A stretch of 64,000 bases of DNA from Grammothele lineata. Its lineage: Eukaryota > Basidiomycota > Agaricomycetes > Polyporales > Polyporaceae. The stretch spans positions 1,150,879 to 1,214,878 of the forward strand of contig NDFF03000001.1 of NCBI GenBank assembly GCA_002150815.3, written 5' to 3'. The notes under the pieces were generated by a model that saw only the letters and a list, made by a program, of their open reading frames with translations, was not told where the DNA came from and did no database searches. Position numbers and translations under genes: made by a program. Positions 1-10,124 of the stretch are shown piece after piece; within the stretch, counting starts at the first letter, position 1; every line of letters starts with the position of its first letter.

Positions 1-96
1 AAGCTCAGCCTTGGGCAGGCTTTGGAGGAAGGTGATTTGAGCGGGGGTGAGGCTATCGAGCGCGGCTTTAGCGTAGCCTGCAATTTGGAACGACAT
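1..96 (-). CDS. Adenosine deaminase-like protein, N-terminus only (cut by window edge)
   Basis: The minus strand from an ATG at 96-94 encodes 32 residues beginning MSFQIAGYAK and ending FLQSLPKAEL, where the window stops in frame. The final LPKAEL is the start of the LPK(V/A)ELHxHLNG block that opens the metal-dependent deaminase barrel in adenosine deaminase-like enzymes (ADAL/N6-methyl-AMP deaminase and AAH1 types). The metal-binding His pair would lie just outside the window. The family acts in cytosolic purine salvage. The gene is head-to-head with the GPALPP gene, with 456 bp between the start codons. The identification rests on one short conserved stretch, so the exact subfamily is open. 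Confidence 0.55.
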   Translation of the reverse strand, partial: MSFQIAGYAKAALDSLTPAQITFLQSLPKAEL

Positions 97-552
97 GTTG
101 AGCAGGTGCTAGCAGTAGGCTAGAAATGCGAGCAGAGCCCTCAGCCATCGATGTTTTATACGAGGTGGAAACGAGAATTGGCTTTACCTGCAGATATTCA
201 AAATGCGAACGTGCCTGAGCGACGGAGCCGTGTGATGGTCAAGGATGACTCGGCGAGGGGCCTGAGGGATTACGGCGGGGGGATGCATTGGAATTGGAAA
301 CGGCGGGGTGAATAACAATAACCACCAAGCACGTACGCGAGACAGATGGCCGTCGAGGTGCGAGTCAAACTTCAGATCTGCAGACTACCGGCCCCTCGGC
401 GGCGGCTAGTCTCCGCCGGAATGCCCGGTCCGCGCCGCGGGGCGATGGCGCCCGTGCGGGTTGTCGTAACTTCGACCACACCCTCACCTCGCTTGCTCTC
501 GTTCTTCCTTGCGTTCATCCAATCAACCCTCGCAACCCGCTTCTTGGCAGCC
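97..552. promoter_or_regulatory. Divergent intergenic region, ADA-like / GPALPP gene
   Basis: This 456-bp spacer lies between two start codons facing away from each other. The last ~100 bp before the GPALPP start are pyrimidine-rich on the plus strand, as in most 5' flanks here. An in-frame ATG exists upstream at 346, but residues encoded between it and 553 are not family-like, so it is treated as leader. No clear TATA box was seen. Confidence 0.35.
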
Positions 553-1784
553 ATGATCGGTCCTGAAATTCCTGCTCACCTGCTAGCGTCATCATCGTCA
601 ACGCATAACGACGAGTCATCCGACGAGGAAGCCGGTCCTGCTCCTCCTCCTCACGGCCCTCAGGCTCAAGTGCCCATTGGCCCCGAGATTCCTGCGTCGG
701 TGTCAGCAGTACCTAGAGGCCCGCCATTGCCGGAGGAGGAGGAGGAGGAGGAGGATGAAGACGACTATGCCCCCGCCCTACCCCCTCACTTGGCAGCAAC
801 TAGAACCGCGCCTGTGAAGAAAGTCATAGGTCCCTCGTTCCCTTCCTCTGCGCCGCACTACGAAGAGGAAGAAGACGACGATGATGTTGGACCACAACCT
901 CTACCTCAGGGATTTGTTTTGGAAGAGAAGGACGGCGTGCAGGAGTTCTTAGAGCGAGAAGAGCGGAGAAGAAAGCAGTTGGAGGTTCGTCCCCGCTTCC
1001 GTTGTTGCTCGCCACTTTCTGTCTATATTGTGCATACCACCAGGTCAAATGCACACCTCTTTTCTTCTTATGTGGACCTTGTTGGAGTCAGTTCCCGATT
1101 GACGGCTCTACCAGGAAGGGTCCAAACCGCAAGCGTTGAAGAGAGAAGAGTGGATGCTCGTCCCACCGTCCTCTTCTGACCTCTTAGGATGTAAGTCATC
1201 AATAGTGTGCAAGAGGTCGCGTCGTCTCACCCCACACGACACGCAGCGATTGACCCTACAAAACTCACACGACCGCGACAATTCGCCCGCACTGCTCAAC
1301 CCTCACGAGACGCGGACAATTCGCTCTGGACGGAGACACCGGCGGAGCGCCAGCAACGCATCGCCGACGAAGTCGCCGGAAAGCGACGACGCGCGGCAGA
1401 TGTGGATCCGTCCGAGGACCCTGAGGACGCGCGGAAACGGAGGAAGTACGAGGAGGAAGTCCGGAGGGGCGTCGCAGAACACACTGTGCGTTTCACCCAA
1501 ACCTCTCTTCGCGATGCTATTTGCTGACGTCATGATACCGTTTGGCCCTCCAGCAAAAGATGCGCGGCGCGTCGCTGCTCAAACAACACGAGCGTGCCTC
1601 CGCCGCGGAAGAGGCGGGGCGGGGCGACGACGACAAGGACGAGCCGCCCGCGTTCTGGGACCACTCGCGCGACATGGCGCTCGGAGGGCGGCTCATGGAC
1701 GACAAGAGCCGGAACAAGTTCATCCAGGAGGCGCGGGGGCTCGGCGACAGGTTCGGGAGCGGAAAGAGCGGAGGGTTCTTGTGA
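553..1784 (+). CDS. GPALPP-motif / DUF3752 protein
   Basis: Four exons (553-984, 1115-1190, 1247-1485, 1554-1784) join in one frame. The N-terminal third carries the repeated motif that names the family: IGPEIPA twice, then IGPSFPS and VGPQPLP, separated by long Glu/Asp runs (GAG repeat near 733-765). The second half carries the DUF3752 core: KREEWMLVPP, split by an intron shortly after, then a TPAERQQR segment, a Lys/Arg/Glu-rich helix, and the terminal LKQH..RDMALGGRLMDDK..FIQEA block. The start at 553 was chosen because MIGPEIP is the first family motif and its ATG has a good context. The human relative is GPALPP1 (KIAA1704), of poorly understood nuclear function; the basic/acidic composition fits a nuclear protein. 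Confidence 0.85.
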
Positions 1785-2297
1785 GCGCGTCGGCCGGCGG
1801 GAGGCCGCGCGGGAGGTGTCGGCCACGCCTTGGAGGCTCGGGGAGGGGGCGTGGTCACGAGGACCTCCCAAATGCCGGATCGCGCGCGTGCGCTGCAGCA
1901 CAGTCGTCGTGTGCAGGGCTCACATGATGGACCCGGTTGTGTTGTGTGTACGCTACAGTATTGCGTGTTGTATGCACTCGTAGAAGTCGTCCGTTACAGC
2001 ATGCGTGCGACTTAGTGTTCGGTGCTTGAGTCTAAGGAGCAGCATCCGCAGGCAGAGTCTAATTCACGAGGGAACGACGGACCGCGGTCTGGCCCGAGGA
2101 CGGGAGGCAGAGAGAACGCCGGCCGCGCTCCATTTGTCGCCTTTCGCTTGCGGTGGGGAAACATATGCACCGGGTTGTGCGGGGTAGACGTTGCCGGTGG
2201 GCCGGATCATTTAGTCCACCGCGCCCTCCGCCGTCGTCAGCATCCCTTTCTGCATACCACCACCTCCCTCTTGTCCTCCCGCCTCTGCCGCTGCACG
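1785..2297. other. Intergenic: 3' of GPALPP gene and SDR promoter
   Basis: No gene is seen. The ~70 bp before the SDR start codon are strongly C/T-rich on the plus strand, a common core-promoter feature in filamentous fungi. Confidence 0.4.
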
Positions 2298-3798
2298 ATG
2301 TCTGAACGTCTCTCTCAAATCTCGGGTCACCTCTCTGGCTCGCTCTCTCGTGGTCTCCTGGCGGGCGAGGTCGCGATCATTACTGGTACGCGTAACTTTC
2401 GCTTTTTGCCCCTCTCCCGTACAAGGACCTTCTCCGGGGCCAGCTCCTTATGGAAGTGCGCTGTACTAATCAAGCCGCCTCTTCCTCCTTCTAGGTGCTG
2501 CGCAGGTATAGCCGTTTGGACGCGTCATTACGGCGTGGGTCAAGGAGGGAGCTAACGGCGGACCTGCGTAGGGTATCGGCCGGAGCTGCGCGCTGCTCTT
2601 CGCCAAGGAGGGCGCGAGGGTCGTCGTTACAGAGTGCGTACGCTCTGCACCCGCCTTCCCCTCGACGCGTATGCTTAATGCTAGCTCTCGAACTCCCCAC
2701 CGGCAAACTCTTACCCCGCATGCCCGGGATTCACGTGATACTCGGAACGCGCACGCGCATGCAGCCTGGACGAGAAGAAAGCACAGGTTGTCGTGGATGA
2801 GATCAAGGCGGCCGGCGGGGACGCGCTCGCGGTCGGCGGGGACGTCGCGGCGGACGACTTCCCCGAAAAGGTCCTGAGCGCGACGATCAAGTGCGTACGC
2901 CCTAACTCCCCCTTCCCTACCTGCGCTGCGTGCGCGTGAGCGTGAGGGCTGGAAGCACGAGCGCACAGGCTGACGGGGAACGGACGCGGCTGACAGGAAG
3001 TACGGGAAGCTGAACCACATCGTGAACAACGCGGGGTTCACGTACGACCGGATGCTGCACACGACGCCCGACGACGCGTTCGACATCATCCTCAAGGTGC
3101 ACGTGCGTGCGCCGTTCCGGCTCGTCCGCGCCGCCGCGCCGTACATGCGTATCAAGGTGAGTGCTCCGTGCCGGAGGGAGGGGCATGACGTCGTGCATTG
3201 TGCAGCCGGGCTGGTGTTGACGGGGTCGGGGACGCGCAGGGCAACACGGAGAACCGGTCGATCATCAACGTGTCGTCGACGTCGGGCCTGCACGGGAACG
3301 TGGGGCAGGCGAACTACGCGGCGGCGAAGGCGGCGGTCATCGGCCTGACGAAGACGATCTGCAAGGAGTGGGGCGCGTTCGGCGTGCGCGCGAACACGGT
3401 CGCGTTCGGTCTCGTGCAGACGCGGTACGTGTGGCCGTGTCGTTCGCGTACGAGGGAGAGGAAGAGGAGTACTAGTGTCGCTGACGGGTTCCTCGGACGG
3501 GCAGGTTGACGGCGGCGAAGGAGGACGGGGCGTCGATTGAGATCGACGGGAAGAAGGTCGCGCTGGGGATCCCGACCGCGGGGCGCAACCCGGCCCACGC
3601 TGCGGCGTTCATCCCTCTCGGGCGCGGCGCGACGCCGGACGAGGCCGCGGGTGGCGTGCTTTTGTGAGTGTTCTTAGTTGCGATACGTGCCTCGGAGTCG
3701 CGGAGACTGACGGGAGTGGCGGACGCAGCTTGGCATCGCCCTTGGCCGCGTTCGTGTCGGGCCACACGCTCGAGGTGACCGGCGGCGCCGGTATCTGA
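2298..3798 (+). CDS. Short-chain dehydrogenase/reductase, FabG (3-oxoacyl-ACP reductase)-like
   Basis: Eight exons give 286 residues: 2298-2385, 2495-2505, 2572-2633, 2765-2890, 2997-3156, 3240-3424, 3505-3663, 3729-3798. The Rossmann dinucleotide motif reads ITGAAQGIGRSCA at residues ~27-39 and is spread over three exons, the middle one 11 nt long. Further family marks are NNAG (residues ~100-110), the catalytic Ser in INVSSTSG, the Tyr-Lys pair in YAAAK, the conserved N in GVRANTV, and the C-terminal LEVTGGAGI. An ~20-residue insert (EIDGKKVALGIP) precedes the C-terminus. The family reduces 3-oxoacyl or similar carbonyl substrates with NAD(P)H; the substrate cannot be read from sequence. 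No peroxisomal SKL is present and no presequence is obvious. Confidence 0.88.
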
Positions 3799-5039
3799 GA
3801 CGTTGGCCGAGGCGAGTTCTGGCGAGGCGGGTGCTGCACTCGACTGGACGCGCCAGAATCCAGATGGACGGACGGGCTGTCTGTCAGAAATTCTCACAGA
3901 CGGATCTGAAGGGTGTTGTACGGCGTCTGCCACTATTATTGTGCGCGTGTAATGGATTCTTCACCCTCTATTTTCTACTGTCTCCACCGCTCGTCATCTG
4001 CCACCACACGCCATCAACCCTGCTCGGATGGTTGTCGGCCAGATCGGACCTTCCGCATGCGGACTTCCCGATCGAGCTGTGGCCGGCCTTCCCCGTGAGG
4101 TCACCGACCGGCGGTGGCTAGCGCCCGCGATGCGCGCATGTGTGTTGCAGCAGTTCTGTACGATGCCTCCCACCGCGCCGCGGGTCAAACCCACAGGCAC
4201 GGCGAGGCCAGGCCACCCTCCACGCGGTCGTGTCATCGAGAGGCTATCCCAGGCCCTGCGTTGAAAGAGGCACACTGGAGGCACCCAGGAGTCAATCTCA
4301 ATCAGCCTCTCGTCCGTCTGATCTTTTCATCCGGTCTAAGACGCATTGACAGTTGAGCTCGGGAACCGCCCGGGCGGATGCATGCCATCTACCAGATCGT
4401 CCAAGTCGCGATCGCAGCACCCTCGCTCGCGCCAAGTACATACAATTGCGTCAGCTCAGGGCCCACAACTGTTTGAGTAGTGAGCGATCCCAGATGCAAT
4501 CATGCAAGCAATTGAAGCCGCAAGTCCGATCCCGCATGCAGCGCGAACCATGCCAGGCACGCGCGCTTGCACAGTTCACTCCGCGCGCTAGCCACAGCAC
4601 CCAGCGGCGGCGACGTCAGCGCGCGGCCGGTCCGAATGTTGTGGCAGCAGAGAAAGCCCACCGACGGCGAGAGTGGGGTTCGAGGAGGTACACGCGGTTT
4701 CAGGTACCGCCGTCCGTCACCTACGGTCTCGGAGAAACGAAGCTGGCAGCGCAGGGCGGGCGGAGGAAAAGCCGAGCGAGTGCGAGCGGGTGTGGCCCGC
4801 GCGCGCGCATAATAATAATGGCAGCATCCAGAGCGCGAGGGTACTACGAGTGCGACGGGGAGCGGGCGTCGGCGTGGTGCGAGATTAGTGCCGGAATAGT
4901 AACGTAATAGTAGCGAGTAGCGTGAGGGGAGGGAGAAAATCCGAGGAGGGGAGCGGAGCGTGCATGGACGAGCAGAGCGGGACGATGCGTGTGCAGTACT
5001 GAGGAGTGGGCATGGGCGCATACCGGAACGAGCAACGAG

Positions 5040-5143
5040 ACGGGGCTGGGGATGACGAGGGGCGGGGCGGGGAGTGGGCAGGGCAGAGCGGAGGGAGGCG
5101 AGGGGAAGAGAAGAGAAGGGGAAGAGAAGAGAAGAGAAGAGAT
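5040..5143 (+). repeat. Homopurine tract with GAAGA/GAGAA microsatellite
   Basis: About 100 nt of nearly pure G/A on the plus strand, ending in an irregular GAAGA repeat (5101-5143). Homopurine mirror-like tracts can adopt triplex (H-DNA) structures and often mark fungal promoters (as CT-rich tracts for the opposite strand). Confidence 0.7.
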
Positions 5144-5229
5144 GGATGCAATGATTGAGTCCACGGGACGGGAGATCGAAGGTCGGGCCTTGTCCGGCCC
5201 CGGGGCACGGCAGACGGCGTCCGGCGCGG

Positions 5230-5268
5230 CCAATCACGGCCGCACAAAGGCTGGCCGAGACTATATCA
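5230..5268 (+). promoter_or_regulatory. Possible core promoter: CCAAT box and TATA-like element
   Basis: CCAAT at 5230-5234 and CTATATCA at 5261-5268 stand ~27 bp apart, a plausible arrangement for a plus-strand start near 5295. No protein-coding gene was recognised downstream, so the assignment is weak. Confidence 0.3.
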
Positions 5269-5697
5269 ACGAACGAAAGTTATCCCCGGCGAGTGCGAGT
5301 GCGAGCAGGCGCGAGCCCTCGAGCCCGGCCATCTTCCGCATCCGCCCTCGGGCGCAGCGCTCGCCTCCGCCGTGACCACTCCCAAGTCCGCCTCCGTCTC
5401 GCCTCTCGCCCGACCCCCCGCTCGGTTCCCCCGAGCACGAGGTGCGAGACCAGCAACCCAGCGCGGTTCCGAGACCGTCGAGCCCTGCTGCGCGTCCCCT
5501 ACGGCGGGAGAGAAGGAGGGCGCCCCGCATGGCCGTTTGCAGCCTGCGCGCGCCCTCTCTCTTCCACCGCGTGCCCATCCGACGCCTTCGATCAGAGCAT
5601 GATTTCGCGGATCTGGGAGCGTGCCAATCGCACGTCGGAACAGAGCATAGAAAACGGGCCACCGGCCGTCAGCGTCCACGAAACTCTCGCAGCAGAC

Positions 5698-5726
5698 AGG
5701 GGCGCTCCACGTGCCGGAGCGCCCCT
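5698..5726. repeat. Perfect 11-bp inverted repeat with CACGTG at the apex
   Basis: Left arm AGGGGCGCTCC (5698-5708), 7-nt loop, right arm GGAGCGCCCCT (5716-5726), no mismatches. CACGTG, the bHLH E-box, spans 5708-5713. TATATA follows at 5731-5736. Confidence 0.75.
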
Positions 5727-6183
5727 GGCGTATATAGGGACCAGGGACTCACGTTCTTGCTGATGATCGTGCTGCTCGACCCGCCACCGCCGCGGTTTTT
5801 TTCCCAGCGTGGTTTCCGAGGTCGTCATCCAGGTTCGGTCGCGATTGGCGGCGGCGGCGACCAGGCGCAATGCAAAAACAAGAGCAGGGCATGATGAGTC
5901 ACCATTGTCACAGAACGTGCGAGAAATGTAATGCAAAGCAGGAGCAAAGTGAGAAGCGAATCAACGAACACAATAGGCCCCGCTGGCAACAGCGGGAGAA
6001 CGCGAAGGTGGCATGACCGGCGCCGGAAAGGGGATTCACCGCGACCCGGGCTCGACGGCTGACAGCATGTGGGAGGGAGGGGAGGACAAGGCCGGCGTCT
6101 TGCACAACCGGCCCCGTTTACAGTACAGCGTACAACAGCTCCATAGATATCGGTCAATAAAGAGCGTACGGGACCGACAACGT

Positions 6184-7883
6184 CTAGATCAGGGCGGCCG
6201 TCTCCAGACTATTGCGCAGGATGATGCTGAGAGGACGCGGGGGGGAGGGAGCGCAACCGTAAGCGCACTGTTGCTCGCCGGCCACGCCGGATGCGGACGG
6301 ATCCAAAGGGGGGTAGAACGGGGGGCGACAAAAACAAACAAAACACTCACTCTGCAAGTCAATACATCGTCAGCGAACAGTCTCGGCAACCGAGGGAATA
6401 GAACGCACCTTCCACTGCAGCCATGACTACCCGGAGCATAGCCGTATCCGTCGCGGTCGTTACACTTGCCAACGCATCAGCCCGACCCACCCAACGAGCA
6501 CGCAAAGCGTTCAGCTCTCAGCATCGGGACGTACTGGATGTAAATCTCTCTCTCCTTCGCATTCGCCTTTTGGGCGAGCCTTGCAAACCGCTTCTTGAAG
6601 TACTCGCGACCCGCCTTGGCGTCGCCTGCCTCACCATCGAAATCCTATAGGACCGCTTGCGATCAGCGCGCGGCTGCGATTAAGAAGTCACAGCACGTAC
6701 CGGGAAGAAGTTCTTAATATCCGAATGTTGGACCTTCTTCTCGAAGAGATCGTTCTTGTTCAGGAACAGGATCTGTTGCGCGCACAGTCAGCGCATCCGA
6801 ACGCGGACCAGATAGCGAGTACTGACGATCGATGTCTGTTTGAACCACTGCGAGTGACATATCGAGTCCCAAATCGTCATCGCGTCCTGCATTTGGTTCT
6901 GTGGGGGCATGACGGCAGTCGCTTAGCTCGGCAAGTCCGCTTCCGTGATCGGTCGACACCTACCGCATCCTTATCCTCAACGAGGCACTGGTCGAAACCG
7001 CTCAAGCTGACGAGGAAGAGAATGCTCGTCACGTCTTGGAAACAGTGGATCCACTTCCGCCGCTCGCTCTTCTGACCGCCGACATCGACCATAAGCATAT
7101 CGTGGTCGCGAAGGGTGAAGACCGTTTCCGTGATGCCGATTGTTCGCGCCCGGGCGTGCACAATGTCTTGCTCGTTCGGGACGTATGCCGAGTCGAATAG
7201 CCGATCGAGATCCGTAAAGTAGTACAGCAAACTAAAGTTACGTAGCATCCCGTCATCAGCGTAAGCGAACGGGGACGGGCCTAGAAGACGCACTTTTCCG
7301 GCAATGCAGCCTCGTTACCACGAGCATATGCGGCCTGGACGTTCGTGTCCTCCCACAGTCGCCTGAGAATGTCACGGTATTCGGACGGGAAGGGCTCGCC
7401 GTCCTTGATGTCCGCAGCGTCTTCAATGTAATGCACGAGCTCCTGGTTCTCTTCAGAGACGCTCAGCTCCATGTCCTCCATAGCGTTTATCACGCTGTGG
7501 AGGCCGTGCGTAAGGTTGTTAAAAACGAGCTGCCGGTAGGACTCGATCTCTTGTGTTGAGAAGGGAACGCGATGGATGAGACGCATCTGCTTGAGGATGG
7601 TCGACTTGCCCGAGTCGCCAGAGCCGAGGAGGAGGACCTATGGGCGGCAAGGCAAGGTCGGAGGAAGTGTCAAGGGGGGGCACGAGACAGAACTCACCTT
7701 GACCTGCTTGGCCATCTTGAGCTTGGCCTGAGCAGCGCAGGAAGGTGGGGGATCGAGTCAACTCGTCGTCGAGAGGATGTAGAAGGGAATGCGCACCTCC
7801 TTGAGGCTCTTCTCAGCCTCTCTGTGCAGCCTCTTGTCCTCCTCGCTGACATCAATGCTGCCAGAAGACATACAAGCACCCAT
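6184..7883 (-). CDS. Heterotrimeric G-protein alpha subunit
   Basis: Ten exons give 360 residues: 7797-7883, 7698-7727, 7294-7637, 6964-7231, 6827-6898, 6701-6772, 6535-6644, 6409-6464, 6351 (one nucleotide), 6184-6226. The N-terminus MGACMSS has Gly2 for myristoylation and Cys4 for palmitoylation. Nucleotide-binding motifs: P-loop LLLGSGDSGKST (~41-52, against the usual GAGESGKS), switch I RARTIGITET, switch II DVGGQKSERRKW (~205), NKND (~272-275), and TATDT (~332-336, no Cys before ATDT). The C-terminus IILRNSLETAALI is the receptor-contact helix; it lacks the Cys at -4 that pertussis toxin modifies. The last exons join in frame only through a single-A exon that creates the conserved Asp of VEDII. 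Gly-Asp in the P-loop suggests a divergent fungal subgroup. The protein would couple pheromone or nutrient receptors to cAMP or MAPK pathways. Confidence 0.93.
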
Positions 7884-9730
7884 GGCTGGAAGGGTAGAAG
7901 GGGGGACGGGAAAAAAGGAACGGAGGGGGACGGTGGGAAGAGGAAAGGTGCGAGCGGCGAGTGGTCGGAGCCCACTCAGATGGACGGCGGGGGCGTCAAG
8001 AAGAGGAGAGCGAGAAGATCAGGTCGGCTGGAGTGATGGGAACAAGCTCACAGCATCCGCTGACTGCACACGGGCGCACGCTGCGGGCGAAGGCGGCGGG
8101 GGGGATATAGGGAGCGGAAGCGACGACCGGTCGGTGTCGTAGAGGAGACAGAGGGAAGGGAAAGAGGAGGGTAATCCGTCGCTCTCCAGACCAGATATAC
8201 GCCTTGCTCCCGATTCGGCCATCGCCCCGCCCGACGTCCCGGGCCTCGCGCAGGCGGCGCGCGAAGCGGAGTGCAGTGAGCAGTGTCCATCACGTCGGAG
8301 TTTGGCCACTCTTGTACGGAATGTGAATTCGAATGACCGCGGAGATCGGCCACAGAGCACACTAATTAGTGTGCACGGCTCAGGCGGAAGACATCCTCAC
8401 AAGTCGCACATATATTTCTTGAATCTCGTCATGTGTCTTGTTACACCTCCGTCCATCGAAGGGTTCGACATAGACGCGTTCCGCGACGTATGCGCCGCGC
8501 GTTCACCTCCGTCGCGTCGCAATATCGGGTCTTCTCCCGCCCCGCCCGTCTATGCCCTTCTTGCGCGTCCTATCAGCTCATGATTGACCCATGATATCAA
8601 CGCAGTGCAGATGCGCCGATGTCGGCGTGACACGACTATTTCGGAAGCGTCTAGGGCTGATTGCTCCTTCGCACGCATTATTTCTCCTCTCTAGCGATCT
8701 AGTTTTCAAGGTACCCGGCCTGATCACCTCCCTACGTTGTCTTGCCGCCAGCGGACCGAACTCCGCAGGACACTTGCTGGTCCACGACTGGTCCGTTCCG
8801 CGGACTCGAAACTCGAGACTCGATAGCTCCGACATCCTTGGAAGTCACTCGTTTTGAAACCTGTCATACATGATGCTTCTGACGCTTTGACAGTTCGCGG
8901 CCGCCGCGGTTGCCAATCTGTGGGCAGCGCCGCTCTTCCTGCTGCGCGGTGCCATGCTCTCGTCGGCGTTATGGGAGCCACAGAGCTCGCCCGCTTTGCA
9001 GAGTTCAGATATAATTTGCCTCTCAGCCTGGCAAGTACGTCGTGCTAGCTCCTCAAGATTGGCAGCTGGCAGTACGCCTCCGGCAGCATCGCGGCCGGTC
9101 GGCTATACCAAGGTCATACGGATCCCCACGCGAATTGTGGTTCTTGGTGAGGCTCGGGTGAAATCGAGCGAGTGGTACGGGGCGCGTCCTCTGAAACACT
9201 CCGCGGCCTCAGCGCCCCCGCTGCGATGATATGCGTTGGTGCAAAACACAGCGCGCGGCTCCAGGTCCTTGTGGGCCTGGGACTACTTTCGGAAGCAGCG
9301 CGCGGGGCAGTCCTCTGTTATACGAGCATCTTCCGCCCGGGGCGGACATTGACGCGCGTTAGCCACCGGGCGAACGTGTCAGTTCCGTCCGATGCGTCGT
9401 AGCGCTTAGCCTGGCTGGAGCCTTTCGGAGATATCATCCTCATGTTCTAGCTCAGCTGTGCCGGAACTTAGACAAGCTGCCGAAGATTGTGTCTGTCGTC
9501 ATTCTCGTGAACGAATAGGACACGATCAGATGGTATTCACTAGACGCCCTTCCCGCCCGTTGTCTTCTGAGAATATCAGTGACGTGCTGGCACCCGCTGC
9601 TGTAATGAGTATTCTTATACACGGTCGCAGAATTTCTTTCGTCTACTTTGGTCCAACTCGCTACGATGATGAACAAGCGCCGGTTCGATGTAGTCACGGT
9701 ATGGACATGACGGTTCCTATTGTCCCCGCT
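7884..9730. other. Upstream region of G alpha and gene-poor stretch
   Basis: No supportable gene. About 480 bp upstream of the G alpha start lies an 18-bp perfect palindrome (8357-8374). Open frames here are short and show no family motifs. Confidence 0.4.
8357..8374. promoter_or_regulatory. 18-bp perfect palindrome with TAATTA centre
   Basis: GCACACTAATTAGTGTGC reads identically on both strands with no loop. TAATTA is a core bound by many homeodomain proteins as dimers. It lies upstream of the G alpha gene; regulation of that gene is inference. Confidence 0.5.
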
Positions 9731-10124
9731 ACTGAGTCGAGGAACGTTCAGCGTGCGTCTTCCTCGGGTCGGGATCAACGGAGCTGTAGTCGATAACGTG
9801 TGTATCTAAAGTCGGTTCAAGAGGACGAGACGGTGCACCGAGGATCGAAGACGTAGAGCTGAACGAAGAGGTTCTATCCCTAAGTTCCGGAAGATCGATG
9901 TCCATCCAAGGTGTGGTAGACGTCGAGGACGGAGAAGGACTACTCTCTACTAGCCCTCCCCGCCCCGGATCGTGACAGGACTGGGGACTTGGCGCCCTCA
10001 ACTGTGGCTCTGCCAGTCCCTTGTCGTCAAGATCGGCCCCGACATGTAGAAGCGGAAGAACGAAGACATGCCAAGAGGCGCTCGTCTTCCTCCGCTTCCG
10101 GGCGGCGGCGCTGCCATAGATTGG
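9731..10124 (-). CDS. Orphan 3'-terminal exon or gene remnant, Ser/Pro/Thr-rich tail
   Basis: One frame is open from just after a stop at ~10130 to a TAG at 9731-9733 (~130 residues) without a good ATG. It begins after a possible acceptor (GGGCAG) and reads RPIYGSAAARKRRKTSASWH, then a short hydrophobic piece, GADLDDKGLAEPQL, and a Ser/Thr/Pro-rich tail with DIDLPELRDRTSSFSSTSS. Composition resembles the cytosolic tails of fungal membrane proteins. No convincing upstream exons were found, so this may be a broken gene. Function unknown. Confidence 0.28.

Larger units (their letters stand above)
3799..6183. other. Unassigned 2.4-kb region between SDR and G alpha gene
   Basis: Several overlapping open frames exist on both strands but none shows a recognisable domain or a spliceable conserved series. 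The region holds a CCAAT/TATA pair near 5230-5268, a homopurine tract at about 5040-5143 and a perfect hairpin next to a TATA-like box at 5698-5736 (listed separately). A non-coding transcript or a small lineage-specific gene on the plus strand is possible. Confidence 0.4.
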
